A stretch of DNA of 12,028 nt from Muribaculaceae bacterium (GTDB lineage Bacteria > Bacteroidota > Bacteroidia > Bacteroidales > Muribaculaceae). The notes beneath the pieces are model-generated. The model saw only the letters and a program-made list of their open reading frames with translations, did not search any database and was not told where the DNA came from. The stretch is from assembly GCA_017619255.1 (NCBI GenBank), contig JAFZSS010000128.1, positions 1-12,028 on the forward strand, written 5' to 3'. Positions within the stretch are counted from its first letter, which is position 1; each line of letters opens with the position of its first letter. Positions 1 to 6,632 of the stretch are shown here, one piece after another. Made by a program: the position numbers and the translations under genes.

Positions 1-10
1 CTGCCATCAC

Positions 11-57
11 GGCAGGCACAAAACCCGGCTTATAGCCATACTGCCTTTTTTGTTTTT
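11..57 (+). terminator. Possible terminator of an off-window upstream gene
   Basis: GGCAG at 11-15 can pair with CTGCC at 41-45, enclosing a smaller GGCT-TAT-AGCC hairpin at 27-37. The outer stem is followed by six Ts (46-51) and another T run at 53-57. The outer stem is only 5 bp, so the call is moderate. A second CTGCC at 1-5 could pair with the same GGCAG, giving an alternative hairpin. The gene it would serve lies left of the window. Confidence 0.45.
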
Positions 58-87
58 GAAGTCATCAAACGAAACAAGCTCATCATC

Positions 88-1410
88 ATGGCACGAAAAG
101 AAGAATTGCAGCGCATGTGGCAGCAGACTCTGGATTACCTGTACAACCAGCGTCCAGCCTTCGAACGCGAGGGAGCATCAGGCTACAAGCCTGGACTTGA
201 CACCTGCATAGCCCTGGACAAACTCTATAACGAGCCACATCGCCGCTACCGCATCATCCACATCGCCGGCACTAACGGCAAGGGCTCCACAGCCCACCTG
301 CTGGCATCCATCCTACAGCAATGCGGGTACCGCGTGGGCCTTTTCACCTCGCCGCATCTTGTGGATTTCAGGGAACGGATCCGCGTGAATGGGAAAAAAG
401 TCAGCCGCAATTATGTGATGAATTGGGTCGATGAGTACAAGAAGAAAAGCCTTGACGGATTTGAGCCATCATTCTTTGAGCTGACATCGGCGATGGCCTT
501 GGACTACTTTGCGTGGCGCAATGTCAACATCGCCGTCATCGAGACCGGACTCGGCGGCAGGCTGGACAGCACCAACATCGTTACTCCAGAGGTGAGTGTC
601 ATCACCAACATCGGGCTTGAACACCAGCAGTTCCTCGGGAACACACTGGAAGAAATTGCCCTTGAGAAGGCAGGAATCATCAAGCATGGACGACCGGTCA
701 TCGTGGGGCGTGCCGACGGTGTTGTCAGAGATGTGTTTGAGAGAGAGGCGAAACGCCTCTATGCCGAGATCAAGTTTGCCCAGGACGACCCCGAGGTATT
801 GAATGCCTGGCATGTTGACGGGATACTGCGCCTTACTACAAAGAACTATGGCATTATCGACAGCCAACTGACCGGTGATTACCAAATCGAGAACTGCAAC
901 ACCGTGTTGACAACGCTCAACTTGCTCAAGCGGCTCAAATACCGCATCAAGCCCGATGCCATCAACGAAGGTTTTGCCCATGTCATTGAGAACACCGGCC
1001 TGATGGGACGATGGATGACATTGAACGATAAGCCGCTTATCATCTGCGACTCGGCACACAATCCTTCGGGATGGGAGCAGATGCTCCAGCAACTCAAACG
1101 CCAGAAATATGACAAACTGCACATGGTGCTTGGATTCATGGCCGACAAGGATGTAGCCACCATGCTCAAGAAACTACCCAAAGACGCCCAATACTATTTT
1201 ACCCAAGCGCAGACTTCACGCAGCATGAGCGCCGAAGACCTGCAAAAAGCGGCCTCCAAATCCGGTCTTCACGGCAACGCTTACATCAAGGTGGAAGAAG
1301 CTCTTGAAGCAGCCCGCAAAGCCTCCCGAGCCAAAGACCTTATCTATGTGGGGGGCAGCATGTACATCTTAGCCGAATTACTCAAGTACCTCGGTTACGG
1401 CGACCAGTAG
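88..1410 (+). CDS. folC: Bifunctional folylpolyglutamate synthase / dihydrofolate synthase (FolC)
   Basis: Cytoplasmic Mur-ligase-family enzyme that joins glutamate to dihydropteroate or to tetrahydrofolates using ATP. The 440-residue length fits the family. Visible motifs are the P-loop GTNGKGS at residues 61-67, TSPHL at 87-91, ETGLGGRLDSTN at 152-163, the IGLEHQQFLGNT block near 175-186, EKAGIIK at 193-199 and DSAHNP at 321-326 opening the C-terminal ligase domain. The ATG at 88 is used; the ATG at 115 (residue 10, before WQQTLDYLYN) also aligns with where many relatives begin, so the first nine residues are uncertain. No good Bacteroidetes promoter is visible in the 87 nt upstream, only a weak TGTTTTTG at 51-58, so the real promoter may lie off-window. 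The gene stands alone and ends at a strong terminator. Confidence 0.95.
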   Translation: MARKEELQRMWQQTLDYLYNQRPAFEREGASGYKPGLDTCIALDKLYNEPHRRYRIIHIAGTNGKGSTAHLLASILQQCGYRVGLFTSPHLVDFRERIRVNGKKVSRNYVMNWVDEYKKKSLDGFEPSFFELTSAMALDYFAWRNVNIAVIETGLGGRLDSTNIVTPEVSVITNIGLEHQQFLGNTLEEIALEKAGIIKHGRPVIVGRADGVVRDVFEREAKRLYAEIKFAQDDPEVLNAWHVDGILRLTTKNYGIIDSQLTGDYQIENCNTVLTTLNLLKRLKYRIKPDAINEGFAHVIENTGLMGRWMTLNDKPLIICDSAHNPSGWEQMLQQLKRQKYDKLHMVLGFMADKDVATMLKKLPKDAQYYFTQAQTSRSMSAEDLQKAASKSGLHGNAYIKVEEALEAARKASRAKDLIYVGGSMYILAELLKYLGYGDQ

Positions 1411-1432
1411 GAATAGAAAGCAAAATATACAA

Positions 1433-1491
1433 CAAAAAAAGCATGGTAGTCCCGCCTGATGATTGATGACATCAGGCGGGAATGCCTTTTT
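1433..1491 (+). terminator. Intrinsic terminator of folC
   Basis: A perfect 12-bp inverted repeat (1450-1461 with 1470-1481, 8-nt loop) is extended by four more pairs (1445-1448 with 1483-1486) after one mismatch. It is followed by CTTTTT and preceded by an A run. The A run could make it work in both directions, though no convergent gene is present. Confidence 0.9.
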
Positions 1492-1618
1492 CCAGCAGGA
1501 CATGACGCCAAGTCAGTGCCAAAATGTCATCAATTGTTATCAAACCGACACACAATGCAAAACAAATTAAAAAGATGCGCACTCGCTATTAATAAATACT
1601 AAAAACAAGTGCCACACT
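1492..1618. other. Intergenic spacer with no recognised feature
   Basis: Part of the 313-nt gap between folC and the protease gene. The left end of the gap holds the folC terminator and the right end holds the protease promoter and leader. Between them is AT-rich sequence with no open reading frame, tRNA-like fold or clear dyad that I can support. Confidence 0.5.
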
Positions 1619-1649
1619 ATTGCCGTTGTGATTTTTGGTTGTACATTTG
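1619..1649 (+). promoter_or_regulatory. Bacteroidetes-type promoter of the HtrA gene
   Basis: ATTG at 1619-1622, a 19-nt spacer, then TACATTTG at 1642-1649, an exact match to TAnnTTTG. Transcription would begin near 1655, leaving a leader of about 70 nt before the ATG at 1724. This also argues against any upstream in-frame start such as the one at 1628. Confidence 0.65.
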
Positions 1650-1665
1650 GCCCAAAATTTGAAAA

Positions 1666-1677
1666 GTTAAATTTAAC
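1666..1677. repeat. Perfect 12-bp palindrome in the HtrA leader
   Basis: GTTAAATTTAAC is a perfect palindrome lying about 10-20 nt after the predicted transcription start of the protease gene. It could be an operator, but the surrounding sequence is very AT-rich and chance palindromes are likely there. Confidence 0.3.
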
Positions 1678-1723
1678 ACTTGAAAAATTTAAAATCAACA
1701 ATAAATTAACATTAAAAGAACAC

Positions 1724-3265
1724 ATGAAAAAGAATCTGAAATTAGCGATTATGCTCGTGGCCGCCTCTGTTTTGGGATCGGCCGCTACGATGATGGCTAC
1801 CAGTGAGCTGGAGAAAAGAGGCGTCATTCATGACACATATGTTGTCACAAAAGAGAACAACGAAGGCAAGCCCGCTGAAAACAGCTTTGTCCAGACTTCG
1901 ACTCGCACCGTCGATATGAGCCGCGACTTCACCGATGTTGCCGAGAGCACCATCAACTGTGTGGTCAGCATAAAAAATTACGCCACACCCCAACAGAATT
2001 ACTATGGCGGGGACTTTATCGACCCGTTTGAGTTCTTCTTTGGTCCCGGTTATGGCGGTTCACAACGCCAACGCCAGCAGCAACCCCAGCAGAAAGGAGA
2101 ACTGCAGCCCAAGGGCTCTGGCTCGGGCGTAATCATCAGTGCTGACGGCTACATCGTGACGAACAACCATGTGATCGAGGGCGCCGAAAAGCTTGAAGTA
2201 ACCTTGAATGACAACCGTCAATTCAACGCAACCGTCGTTGGCAGTGACGAGAAGACCGATATCGCACTTATCAAAATCAACGCCAAGGATCTTCACGCCA
2301 TCACCTTCGGCAACAGTGACGCCGTTAAGGCCGGCCAGTGGTGTGTAGCCGTGGGCAACCCCTTCGGATTCAACTCAACCGTTACCGCCGGTATCATCAG
2401 CGCCAAAGCCCGCGGCATGAGTGCTGGCGACAACAGCATCAAGGCATTCATTCAGCATGACGCTGCCGTGAACCCCGGCAACTCGGGTGGTGCTCTGGTA
2501 AACACCGCCGGTGAGCTTATCGGCATCAACACGATGATTTATTCCCAGACCGGCAACTATAGCGGTGTCTCATTTGCCGTTCCCAGTAATACGGTGAAGA
2601 AAGTCATCACCGACATCAAGCAATACGGTACCGTACAGCGCGCTGTACTGGGTATCCAATACAGCGAACTTACGGCCGAGAAAGCCAAGGAGGAAAAGAT
2701 CACCGCCACCAACGAGGGCATCTATGTTGCCGCTGTCACCGACCGTGGCGCAGCCAAGGAAGCCGGCCTACAAGAAGGCGATGTTATCGTCAAACTCAAC
2801 GGCTCACGCGTCAAGGACAGCGGCGAGATGCAAGAGGAGATGAACAAACTGCGTCCTGGTGACAAAGCTGAAATCGAGTACTACCGCGACAACAAGCTCA
2901 AGCGCACCACCGTCACCTTCAAGAACGACCAGGGTAATACCAAGATGACTAAGCAGAGCGATGTTATGTCATTGGGCTGCGCCTTCACCGAGTTGAGCCG
3001 TGAGGAGAAGGAAGACCTTGCCATCAGCAAAGGCTTGAAAGTTGTTGGCATCAAAGCCGGTAAGTTCAAGAACGCCGGAATCCGTGACGGATTCATCATC
3101 ACCGATATCAATAATATTCCCGTTGACTCTCGTGATGATGTGGAGAGCATCTACAACAAGATCATGCGCAGCGGCGAGAGCGACAAGGTGATGTTCATCA
3201 CGGGCTTCTATCCCACCGGCAAGAAGGTTTACTACGCCGTTGACTTGAGCGACGACGAAGACTAA
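1724..3265 (+). CDS. Periplasmic HtrA/DegP-family serine protease (Do-like, two PDZ domains)
   Basis: Envelope quality-control protease that degrades misfolded periplasmic and outer-membrane proteins. It has 513 residues. The N-terminus MKKNLKLAIMLVAASVLGSA is a signal peptide or signal anchor. The trypsin-like domain (about 70-295) carries the triad His149 (TNNHV), Asp179 (KTDIALI) and Ser254 (GNSGG); the spacings of 30 and 75 match E. coli DegP. A Gln/Arg-rich stretch at 113-124 sits where DegP has its flexible LA loop. PDZ1 spans about 300-400 and PDZ2 about 415-500; the C-terminus is acidic. The start at 1724 was chosen because it begins the signal peptide and lies downstream of the promoter; the frame is open back to 1628, but that would place 32 non-conserved residues before the signal. 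Single gene with its own promoter and terminator. Confidence 0.95.
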   Translation: MKKNLKLAIMLVAASVLGSAATMMATSELEKRGVIHDTYVVTKENNEGKPAENSFVQTSTRTVDMSRDFTDVAESTINCVVSIKNYATPQQNYYGGDFIDPFEFFFGPGYGGSQRQRQQQPQQKGELQPKGSGSGVIISADGYIVTNNHVIEGAEKLEVTLNDNRQFNATVVGSDEKTDIALIKINAKDLHAITFGNSDAVKAGQWCVAVGNPFGFNSTVTAGIISAKARGMSAGDNSIKAFIQHDAAVNPGNSGGALVNTAGELIGINTMIYSQTGNYSGVSFAVPSNTVKKVITDIKQYGTVQRAVLGIQYSELTAEKAKEEKITATNEGIYVAAVTDRGAAKEAGLQEGDVIVKLNGSRVKDSGEMQEEMNKLRPGDKAEIEYYRDNKLKRTTVTFKNDQGNTKMTKQSDVMSLGCAFTELSREEKEDLAISKGLKVVGIKAGKFKNAGIRDGFIITDINNIPVDSRDDVESIYNKIMRSGESDKVMFITGFYPTGKKVYYAVDLSDDED

Positions 3266-3305
3266 TAATCCCAAAAATACGCACTCACACCATATCAACC
3301 TCTCA

Positions 3306-3344
3306 AGGCGGCAATGACCTGATGGCCATTGCCGCCTATTTTTT
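3306..3344 (+). terminator. Intrinsic terminator of the HtrA gene
   Basis: Perfect 11-bp inverted repeat (3306-3316 with 3327-3337) around a 10-nt loop, followed by ATTTTTTA. Confidence 0.92.
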
Positions 3345-3425
3345 ATCAGAGGGCCATCCAGCAACTCCACATCATCCTCAAACAAATGAAGTGTTATTCA
3401 ATATATACCCCTGCTATTCATATTT

Positions 3426-3469
3426 TTCTGAAAAAATATAGCTAAAAACGACTATTATTTCAGAATAAT
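3426..3469. promoter_or_regulatory. Candidate operator: two TTCnGAA dyads upstream of the RHH-like gene
   Basis: TTCTGAA at 3426-3432 and TTCAGAA at 3459-3465 have centres 33 bp apart, about three helical turns. The second lies inside a longer dyad, ATTATT-TCAG-AATAAT (3454-3469), which ends four bases before the -7 element. A small ribbon-helix-helix protein encoded directly downstream would be the natural ligand; that link is inference. Confidence 0.4.
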
Positions 3470-3473
3470 TCAT

Positions 3474-3481
3474 TATCTTTG
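3474..3481 (+). promoter_or_regulatory. -7 element of the RHH-like gene promoter
   Basis: TATCTTTG exactly matches TAnnTTTG and is followed by CA, as is common in this phylum. No good -33 TTTG is seen at 19-21 nt upstream, which would suit an activated or repressed promoter. Transcription would start near 3487, so the in-frame ATG at 3479 cannot be the start. Confidence 0.55.
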
Positions 3482-3514
3482 CAAGCAGAAGCTAAACCCC
3501 AAAATAGAATTGAC

Positions 3515-3706
3515 ATGAGAGGAGGATCTAGACCAGGCGCCGGAAGGCCAAGAATTTATGGAAAAAGAGTACAGTTATCAATCCTGATTTCTGAAGAGAC
3601 CAAAGCCAAACTCAAAGAGTTATCTGAAGCCAGAGACAAACCTCTGGCAGGCATTGTCGAGCAACTTATTATCGACGAGCATAACGAGATGACATTAGCA
3701 ACTTAG
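3515..3706 (+). CDS. Small ribbon-helix-helix-like DNA-binding protein
   Basis: A 63-residue protein starting MRGGSRPGAGRPR, a basic Gly/Pro/Arg arm with an AT-hook-like GRPR. It continues with KRVQLSILISEETKAKLKEL and a second helix through about residue 56. A short beta strand followed by two helices is the layout of CopG/MetJ-type ribbon-helix-helix regulators; the family is my inference from pattern, not a sure match. The start at 3515 is preferred over 3479 because the latter overlaps the promoter. The gene has dyads over its own promoter, which fits autoregulation, and stands between the protease and the divergent sigma gene on the same strand. No toxin partner is visible downstream, so it is not an obvious antitoxin. 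No clear terminator follows it. Confidence 0.65.
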   Translation: MRGGSRPGAGRPRIYGKRVQLSILISEETKAKLKELSEARDKPLAGIVEQLIIDEHNEMTLAT

Positions 3707-3783
3707 CAGCAAGCGCGTATGTCCCCATGCGCCATAGCCCCATCTTCATGCTCCCGTCACATCAACATGCTTGGAAACGCCAC

Positions 3784-3795
3784 AAGAGGCCTCTT
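3784..3795. promoter_or_regulatory. 12-bp perfect palindrome upstream of the sigma-54-like site
   Basis: AAGAGGCCTCTT is a perfect palindrome centred about 125 bp upstream of the start predicted from the sigma-54-like element. That distance suits an enhancer-binding activator. There is no T run, so it is not a convincing terminator for the preceding small gene. Confidence 0.35.
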
Positions 3796-3830
3796 CATTA
3801 ACAGACAACAATAACGACTGCCTTTTTCAG

Positions 3831-3854
3831 GCTCCCGTGCCACACCACGGCAGC
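3831..3854. promoter_or_regulatory. Imperfect 9-bp dyad upstream of the sigma-54-like site
   Basis: GCTCCCGTG (3831-3839) and CACGGCAGC (3846-3854) form arms with eight of nine pairs around a 6-nt centre. The dyad is centred about 73 bp upstream of the predicted start. It lacks a following T run. It is a candidate activator or repressor site for the divergent sigma gene. Confidence 0.35.
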
Positions 3855-3889
3855 GGCCTGATGTTTGTACCTGCTCCATTGATGGATTT

Positions 3890-3904
3890 TGGCACGCTTT
3901 TTGC
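3890..3904 (+). promoter_or_regulatory. Sigma-54 (RpoN)-type -24/-12 promoter of the divergent sigma gene
   Basis: TGGCAC at 3890-3895, five bases, then TTGC at 3901-3904 exactly matches the sigma-54 core. The flanks (TTGGCACG and TTGCT) also fit the extended consensus. Transcription would start near 3916, giving a leader of about 50 nt before the ATG at 3966. No TAnnTTTG element is present between 3707 and 3965; the nearest is GATGTTTG at 3870-3877 with one mismatch and no -33. This makes the sigma-54 reading the best available promoter call. Confidence 0.6.
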
Positions 3905-3965
3905 TATAAAAATAATATTCTTGCCTATTTCAAGTTTTTCAATCCCTTTCAACACAAAAAATAGT

Positions 3966-4823
3966 ATGAGACAATTAAAAATCACAACATCAATCACCAA
4001 CCGCGAGAATGCGTCTCTTGACAAGTATCTTCAAGAGATTGGCCGTCTGGAGATGATTCCCGTTGATGAGGAAGTAGCTCTCGCACAACGCATCCACCAG
4101 GGAGACCAGGCTGCAATAGACAAACTCGTAAGCGCCAACCTGCGCTTTGTTGTGTCGGTGGCGAAACAGTACCAAAATCAAGGCTTGCCCCTGTCTGACT
4201 TAATTGACGAGGGCAACTTGGGCCTCATCAAGGCAGCGCAGAAATTTGACGAGACCCGTGGCTTCAAGTTCATCTCCTATGCCGTGTGGTGGATTCGCCA
4301 ATCTATTCTTCAAGCCATCGCCGAGGAATCTAATCTCGTGAGGGTTCCACAGAATCAAGTGGGTCTTGCCAACAGGGCGCATAAAGCGCAGACCCGCTTT
4401 GAACAGCTGCACGAACGACGGGCTTCGACCGAAGAACTTGCCCAGGAACTTGACATCCCCGTTGAAAAGGTAAACCAGACCTTGAGAATCAACAACCGGT
4501 CGGTATCTATAGATGCCCCTTTTGCCGAGGGTGAAGACAACAGTCTGCTGGATGTTATTCCCAACAACGACTCCCCCATGGCCGATTCGACCTTGAACCA
4601 AGAGTCACTCGCCAAGGAAGTCGACCGCGTGTTGCAACAGTTAAGCCCGCGCGAGCGTGAAATCGTGAAACTGTCCTTCGGCATAGGCGGACAAGAAATG
4701 ACGCTTGAGGAGATCGCAAACAAATTAGACCTGTCCCGCGAGCGTGTGCGTCAAATCCGGGAAAGGGCCATCCGCAACCTGAAAGGCCGAAGAAGCCAAC
4801 TGCTCCTTCCTTACTTGGGATAA
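3966..4823 (+). CDS. Divergent RpoD-like sigma-70 family factor (paralogue)
   Basis: A 285-residue sigma factor with no region 1.1, as in Bacteroidetes RpoD. It has region 1.2 (about 14-45), regions 2.1-2.4 (about 50-125, with YAVWWIRQS), region 3 (about 126-187), the 3.2 finger with NNDSPMAD (200-207), and region 4 with SRERVRQI (257-264). It is the same length as the next gene and matches it at 225 of 285 positions by hand count. Regions 2.1-2.3 and the finger are nearly unchanged; residues 121-180 hold 26 of the 60 differences. The -35-type recognition helix is kept. The ATG at 3966 matches the conserved MRQLKIT start; the open frame back to 3771 is not coding. No strong terminator lies between it and rpoD, so some read-through is possible. 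It is intact, so it is probably a functional alternative factor rather than a pseudogene. Confidence 0.9.
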   Translation: MRQLKITTSITNRENASLDKYLQEIGRLEMIPVDEEVALAQRIHQGDQAAIDKLVSANLRFVVSVAKQYQNQGLPLSDLIDEGNLGLIKAAQKFDETRGFKFISYAVWWIRQSILQAIAEESNLVRVPQNQVGLANRAHKAQTRFEQLHERRASTEELAQELDIPVEKVNQTLRINNRSVSIDAPFAEGEDNSLLDVIPNNDSPMADSTLNQESLAKEVDRVLQQLSPREREIVKLSFGIGGQEMTLEEIANKLDLSRERVRQIRERAIRNLKGRRSQLLLPYLG

Positions 4824-4932
4824 AAGCCGTGAGTCTCGCTGAGGGGCAATCATCATCTGACGCCTGAACAGCGCATTCCGGTGCAGATTCCAGCGCAGAA
4901 AATACGGTTTTCTTCATTTTTCGGGAAAATAC

Positions 4933-4964
4933 CTTGTAGGATTCAATTTTTTGTTGTATCTTTG
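4933..4964 (+). promoter_or_regulatory. Bacteroidetes-type promoter of rpoD
   Basis: CTTG at 4933-4936, a 20-nt spacer, then TATCTTTG at 4957-4964, followed by CA. Transcription would start near 4970, giving a leader of about 20 nt. This is the strongest housekeeping promoter match in the window. A weak AT-only hairpin (4897-4902 with 4908-4913) lies just upstream and is not a convincing terminator for the preceding sigma gene. Confidence 0.75.
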
Positions 4965-4989
4965 CACGCTTAAACTCTACATAAGTTAG

Positions 4990-5847
4990 ATGAGACAACT
5001 TAAAATTACAAAATCCATTACTAACCGCGAGAGCGCGTCCCTTGACAAATACCTTCAGGAAATCGGCCGTAAGGAACTCATTACGGTTGATGAGGAAGTC
5101 GAGTTGGCTCAGCGCATCCGCCAAGGCGACCAAGCAGCCCTTGACAAACTTGTCAGCGCTAACCTGCGTTTTGTCGTTTCAGTCGCAAAGCAATACCAGA
5201 ACCAAGGATTAAGTCTTCCCGACTTGATCGATGAAGGGAATCTGGGCCTCATCAAGGCAGCGCAGAAATTTGACGAGACGCGTGGCTTCAAGTTCATCTC
5301 CTATGCTGTGTGGTGGATTCGCCAATCCATCCTCCAGGCCCTCGCTGAGCAATCGCGCATCGTTAGGCTCCCCCTTAACCAGGTGGGTTCGATCAACAAG
5401 ATCAGCAAAGCCCAGTCCCGTTTTGAGCAAGAGCATGAGCGCCGTCCTTCGGCCGAGGAGTTGGCTGAACGCCTCGACATTCCCGTGGACAAAATCAGTG
5501 ACACGATGAAGGTGTCGGGTCGTCATGTCTCAGTAGACGCCCCGTTTGTCGAGGGTGAAGACAACAGTCTGCTGGATGTGCTTCCCAACAACGACTCCCC
5601 CATGGCCGACTCAACCTTGAACCAAGAGTCACTTGCCAAGGAAGTCGACCGCGCGCTGGACCAGCTTAATCCTCGCGAGCGTGACATCCTCAAGATGTTC
5701 TTCGGCATCGGCTGTCAGGAGATGACGCTTGAGGAAATCGGTGCAAAGTTTGACCTGACCCGTGAACGCGTCCGCCAGATCAAGGAGAAAGCGATCCGTC
5801 GCTTGAAAGGCCAAAAGAGCAAATTGCTCAAGGCTTACTTGGGTTAA
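4990..5847 (+). CDS. rpoD: Primary RNA polymerase sigma factor RpoD
   Basis: Housekeeping sigma factor that directs core RNA polymerase to Bacteroidetes promoters. At 285 residues it has the short form usual in this phylum, without region 1.1 or the non-conserved insert of E. coli sigma-70. Regions 1.2, 2.1-2.4 (through [20 protein letters not shown]), 3 ([13 protein letters not shown]), the 3.2 finger (NNDSPMAD) and 4.2 ([17 protein letters not shown], 256-272) read like the Bacteroides primary factor, and the start [20 protein letters not shown] is highly characteristic. It is therefore assigned as the canonical copy and the upstream gene as the derived one. It has its own promoter and a strong terminator. 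Two DNA tracts (5243-5327 and 5550-5653) are almost identical to the upstream paralogue. Confidence 0.93.
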   Translation: MRQLKITKSITNRESASLDKYLQEIGRKELITVDEEVELAQRIRQGDQAALDKLVSANLRFVVSVAKQYQNQGLSLPDLIDEGNLGLIKAAQKFDETRGFKFISYAVWWIRQSILQALAEQSRIVRLPLNQVGSINKISKAQSRFEQEHERRPSAEELAERLDIPVDKISDTMKVSGRHVSVDAPFVEGEDNSLLDVLPNNDSPMADSTLNQESLAKEVDRALDQLNPRERDILKMFFGIGCQEMTLEEIGAKFDLTRERVRQIKEKAIRRLKGQKSKLLKAYLG

Positions 5848-5872
5848 GCCCAAACATGTTAGCTAAAGTATC

Positions 5873-5899
5873 AAGCTGCCTCTCAAGGGCAGCTTTTTT
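5873..5899 (+). terminator. Intrinsic terminator of rpoD
   Basis: Perfect 8-bp stem, AAGCTGCC (5873-5880) with GGCAGCTT (5888-5895), 7-nt loop, running into six Ts. Confidence 0.93.
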
Positions 5900-5972
5900 G
5901 TGCCCCATGACCACCAGTCAAGGCAAATAGATCACTCAAATCACGCCAAAACGCAAGAAAAACTCCCAAGAT

Positions 5973-6004
5973 GTTGCAGATTTGCAAAAAATAATGTACT
6001 TTTA
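5973..6004 (+). promoter_or_regulatory. Probable promoter of the outer-membrane barrel gene
   Basis: GTTG at 5973-5976, a 20-nt spacer and TACTTTTA at 5997-6004, one mismatch from TAnnTTTG. The predicted start near 6010 gives a leader of about 50 AT-rich nt. Confidence 0.5.
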
Positions 6005-6060
6005 CCGATTATTAACGGCAATAAGTTATTTAACAATAAACATTTAACATCGAAAAAGAC

Positions 6061-6549
6061 ATGAAAAAGATTTTGACAATTGTCTGCCTGCTCATGCTGG
6101 GCATGGGCTCTGGCTTTGCACAAGTACATGAGAATGAGACAGCTGCTGGCGTTAATCTGGTTTATGGCAGTCGCATCGAGAGCATGGGTATCGGAGCCCG
6201 CTTCCAGTATGGTGTTCTTGACCAGCTGCGCGCCGAGGTTGGCTTCAACTATTTCTTTGAGCACAACCACATTTCCTGTTGGGATGTGAACATCAATGCA
6301 CACTACCTCGTGGGATTGTCCAACAATCAGCTCTATATCTATCCTCTGGCAGGTATTAACTATACGATGGTTGACTACAAAGGCGACCTCAACGAGAAGG
6401 GCGAGGAAAATCATGTGGGTCTGAACCTGGGTGCCGGATTGGAGTATGAGCTCAACGAGCATTGGGGCGTAAATCTGGAGTACCGCCACACCATCGTCCG
6501 CAAGGTTGATCAGGGCGTCATCGGATTGGGATTGAATTACAAGTTCTAA
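6061..6549 (+). CDS. Small outer-membrane beta-barrel protein (OmpX/porin-like)
   Basis: A 162-residue protein with a clear signal peptide, MKKILTIVCLLMLGMGSGFA, cleaved before Gln21. The mature 142 residues show eight alternating polar/hydrophobic, aromatic-rich segments (for example GIGARFQYGV, LRAEVGFNYFF, HVGLNLGAGLEYEL, WGVNLEYRHTIV) separated by turns. The chain ends in LGLNYKF, with a terminal Phe as recognised by the Bam insertion machinery. Size and strand count fit an eight-stranded OmpX/OmpA-like barrel. The exact role (adhesion, stress or small channel) cannot be read from the sequence. Single gene with its own promoter and terminator. Confidence 0.82.
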   Translation: MKKILTIVCLLMLGMGSGFAQVHENETAAGVNLVYGSRIESMGIGARFQYGVLDQLRAEVGFNYFFEHNHISCWDVNINAHYLVGLSNNQLYIYPLAGINYTMVDYKGDLNEKGEENHVGLNLGAGLEYELNEHWGVNLEYRHTIVRKVDQGVIGLGLNYKF

Positions 6550-6573
6550 CGATTCGAGTCCTTACATAATAAT

Positions 6574-6612
6574 ATCAGGACCATCCTAATTGGATGGCCC
6601 TGATTATTTTTT
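6574..6612 (+). terminator. Terminator between convergent barrel and lipoprotein genes
   Basis: 13-nt arms (6574-6586 and 6592-6604) with one mismatch and a 5-nt loop, followed by TATTTTTT. It serves the barrel gene. The minus-strand gene ends 21 nt away, and the same stem may stop it too, although the downstream tract on that strand is only AT-rich. Confidence 0.88.
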
Positions 6613-6632
6613 CAGATGTGAGGACACCCCTT

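Noticed and set aside
469..1122. 217-residue minus-strand reading frame within folC
   Set aside because: folC motifs cover the same DNA on the plus strand; no independent evidence supports the antisense frame.
1507..1521. Sigma-54-like element on the minus strand (TGGCAC-N5-TGGC)
   Set aside because: The -12 half has a mismatch (TGGC for TTGC), and it points into the folC terminator with no minus-strand gene to serve.
1628..1723. In-frame extension of the HtrA protease to an ATG at 1628
   Set aside because: It precedes the signal peptide with 32 AT-biased residues and overlaps the predicted promoter.
3715..3734. Bulged hairpin with GCGC arms after the RHH-like gene
   Set aside because: Short and interrupted, with no T run; not supportable as a terminator.
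3771..3965. In-frame extension of the divergent sigma factor by 65 residues
   Set aside because: The paralogue begins exactly at MRQLKIT, and the extension covers the sigma-54-like promoter and both dyads.
4897..4913. AGAAAA/TTTTCT hairpin between the sigma genes as a terminator
   Set aside because: Six AT-rich pairs with no GC core; too weak to call.
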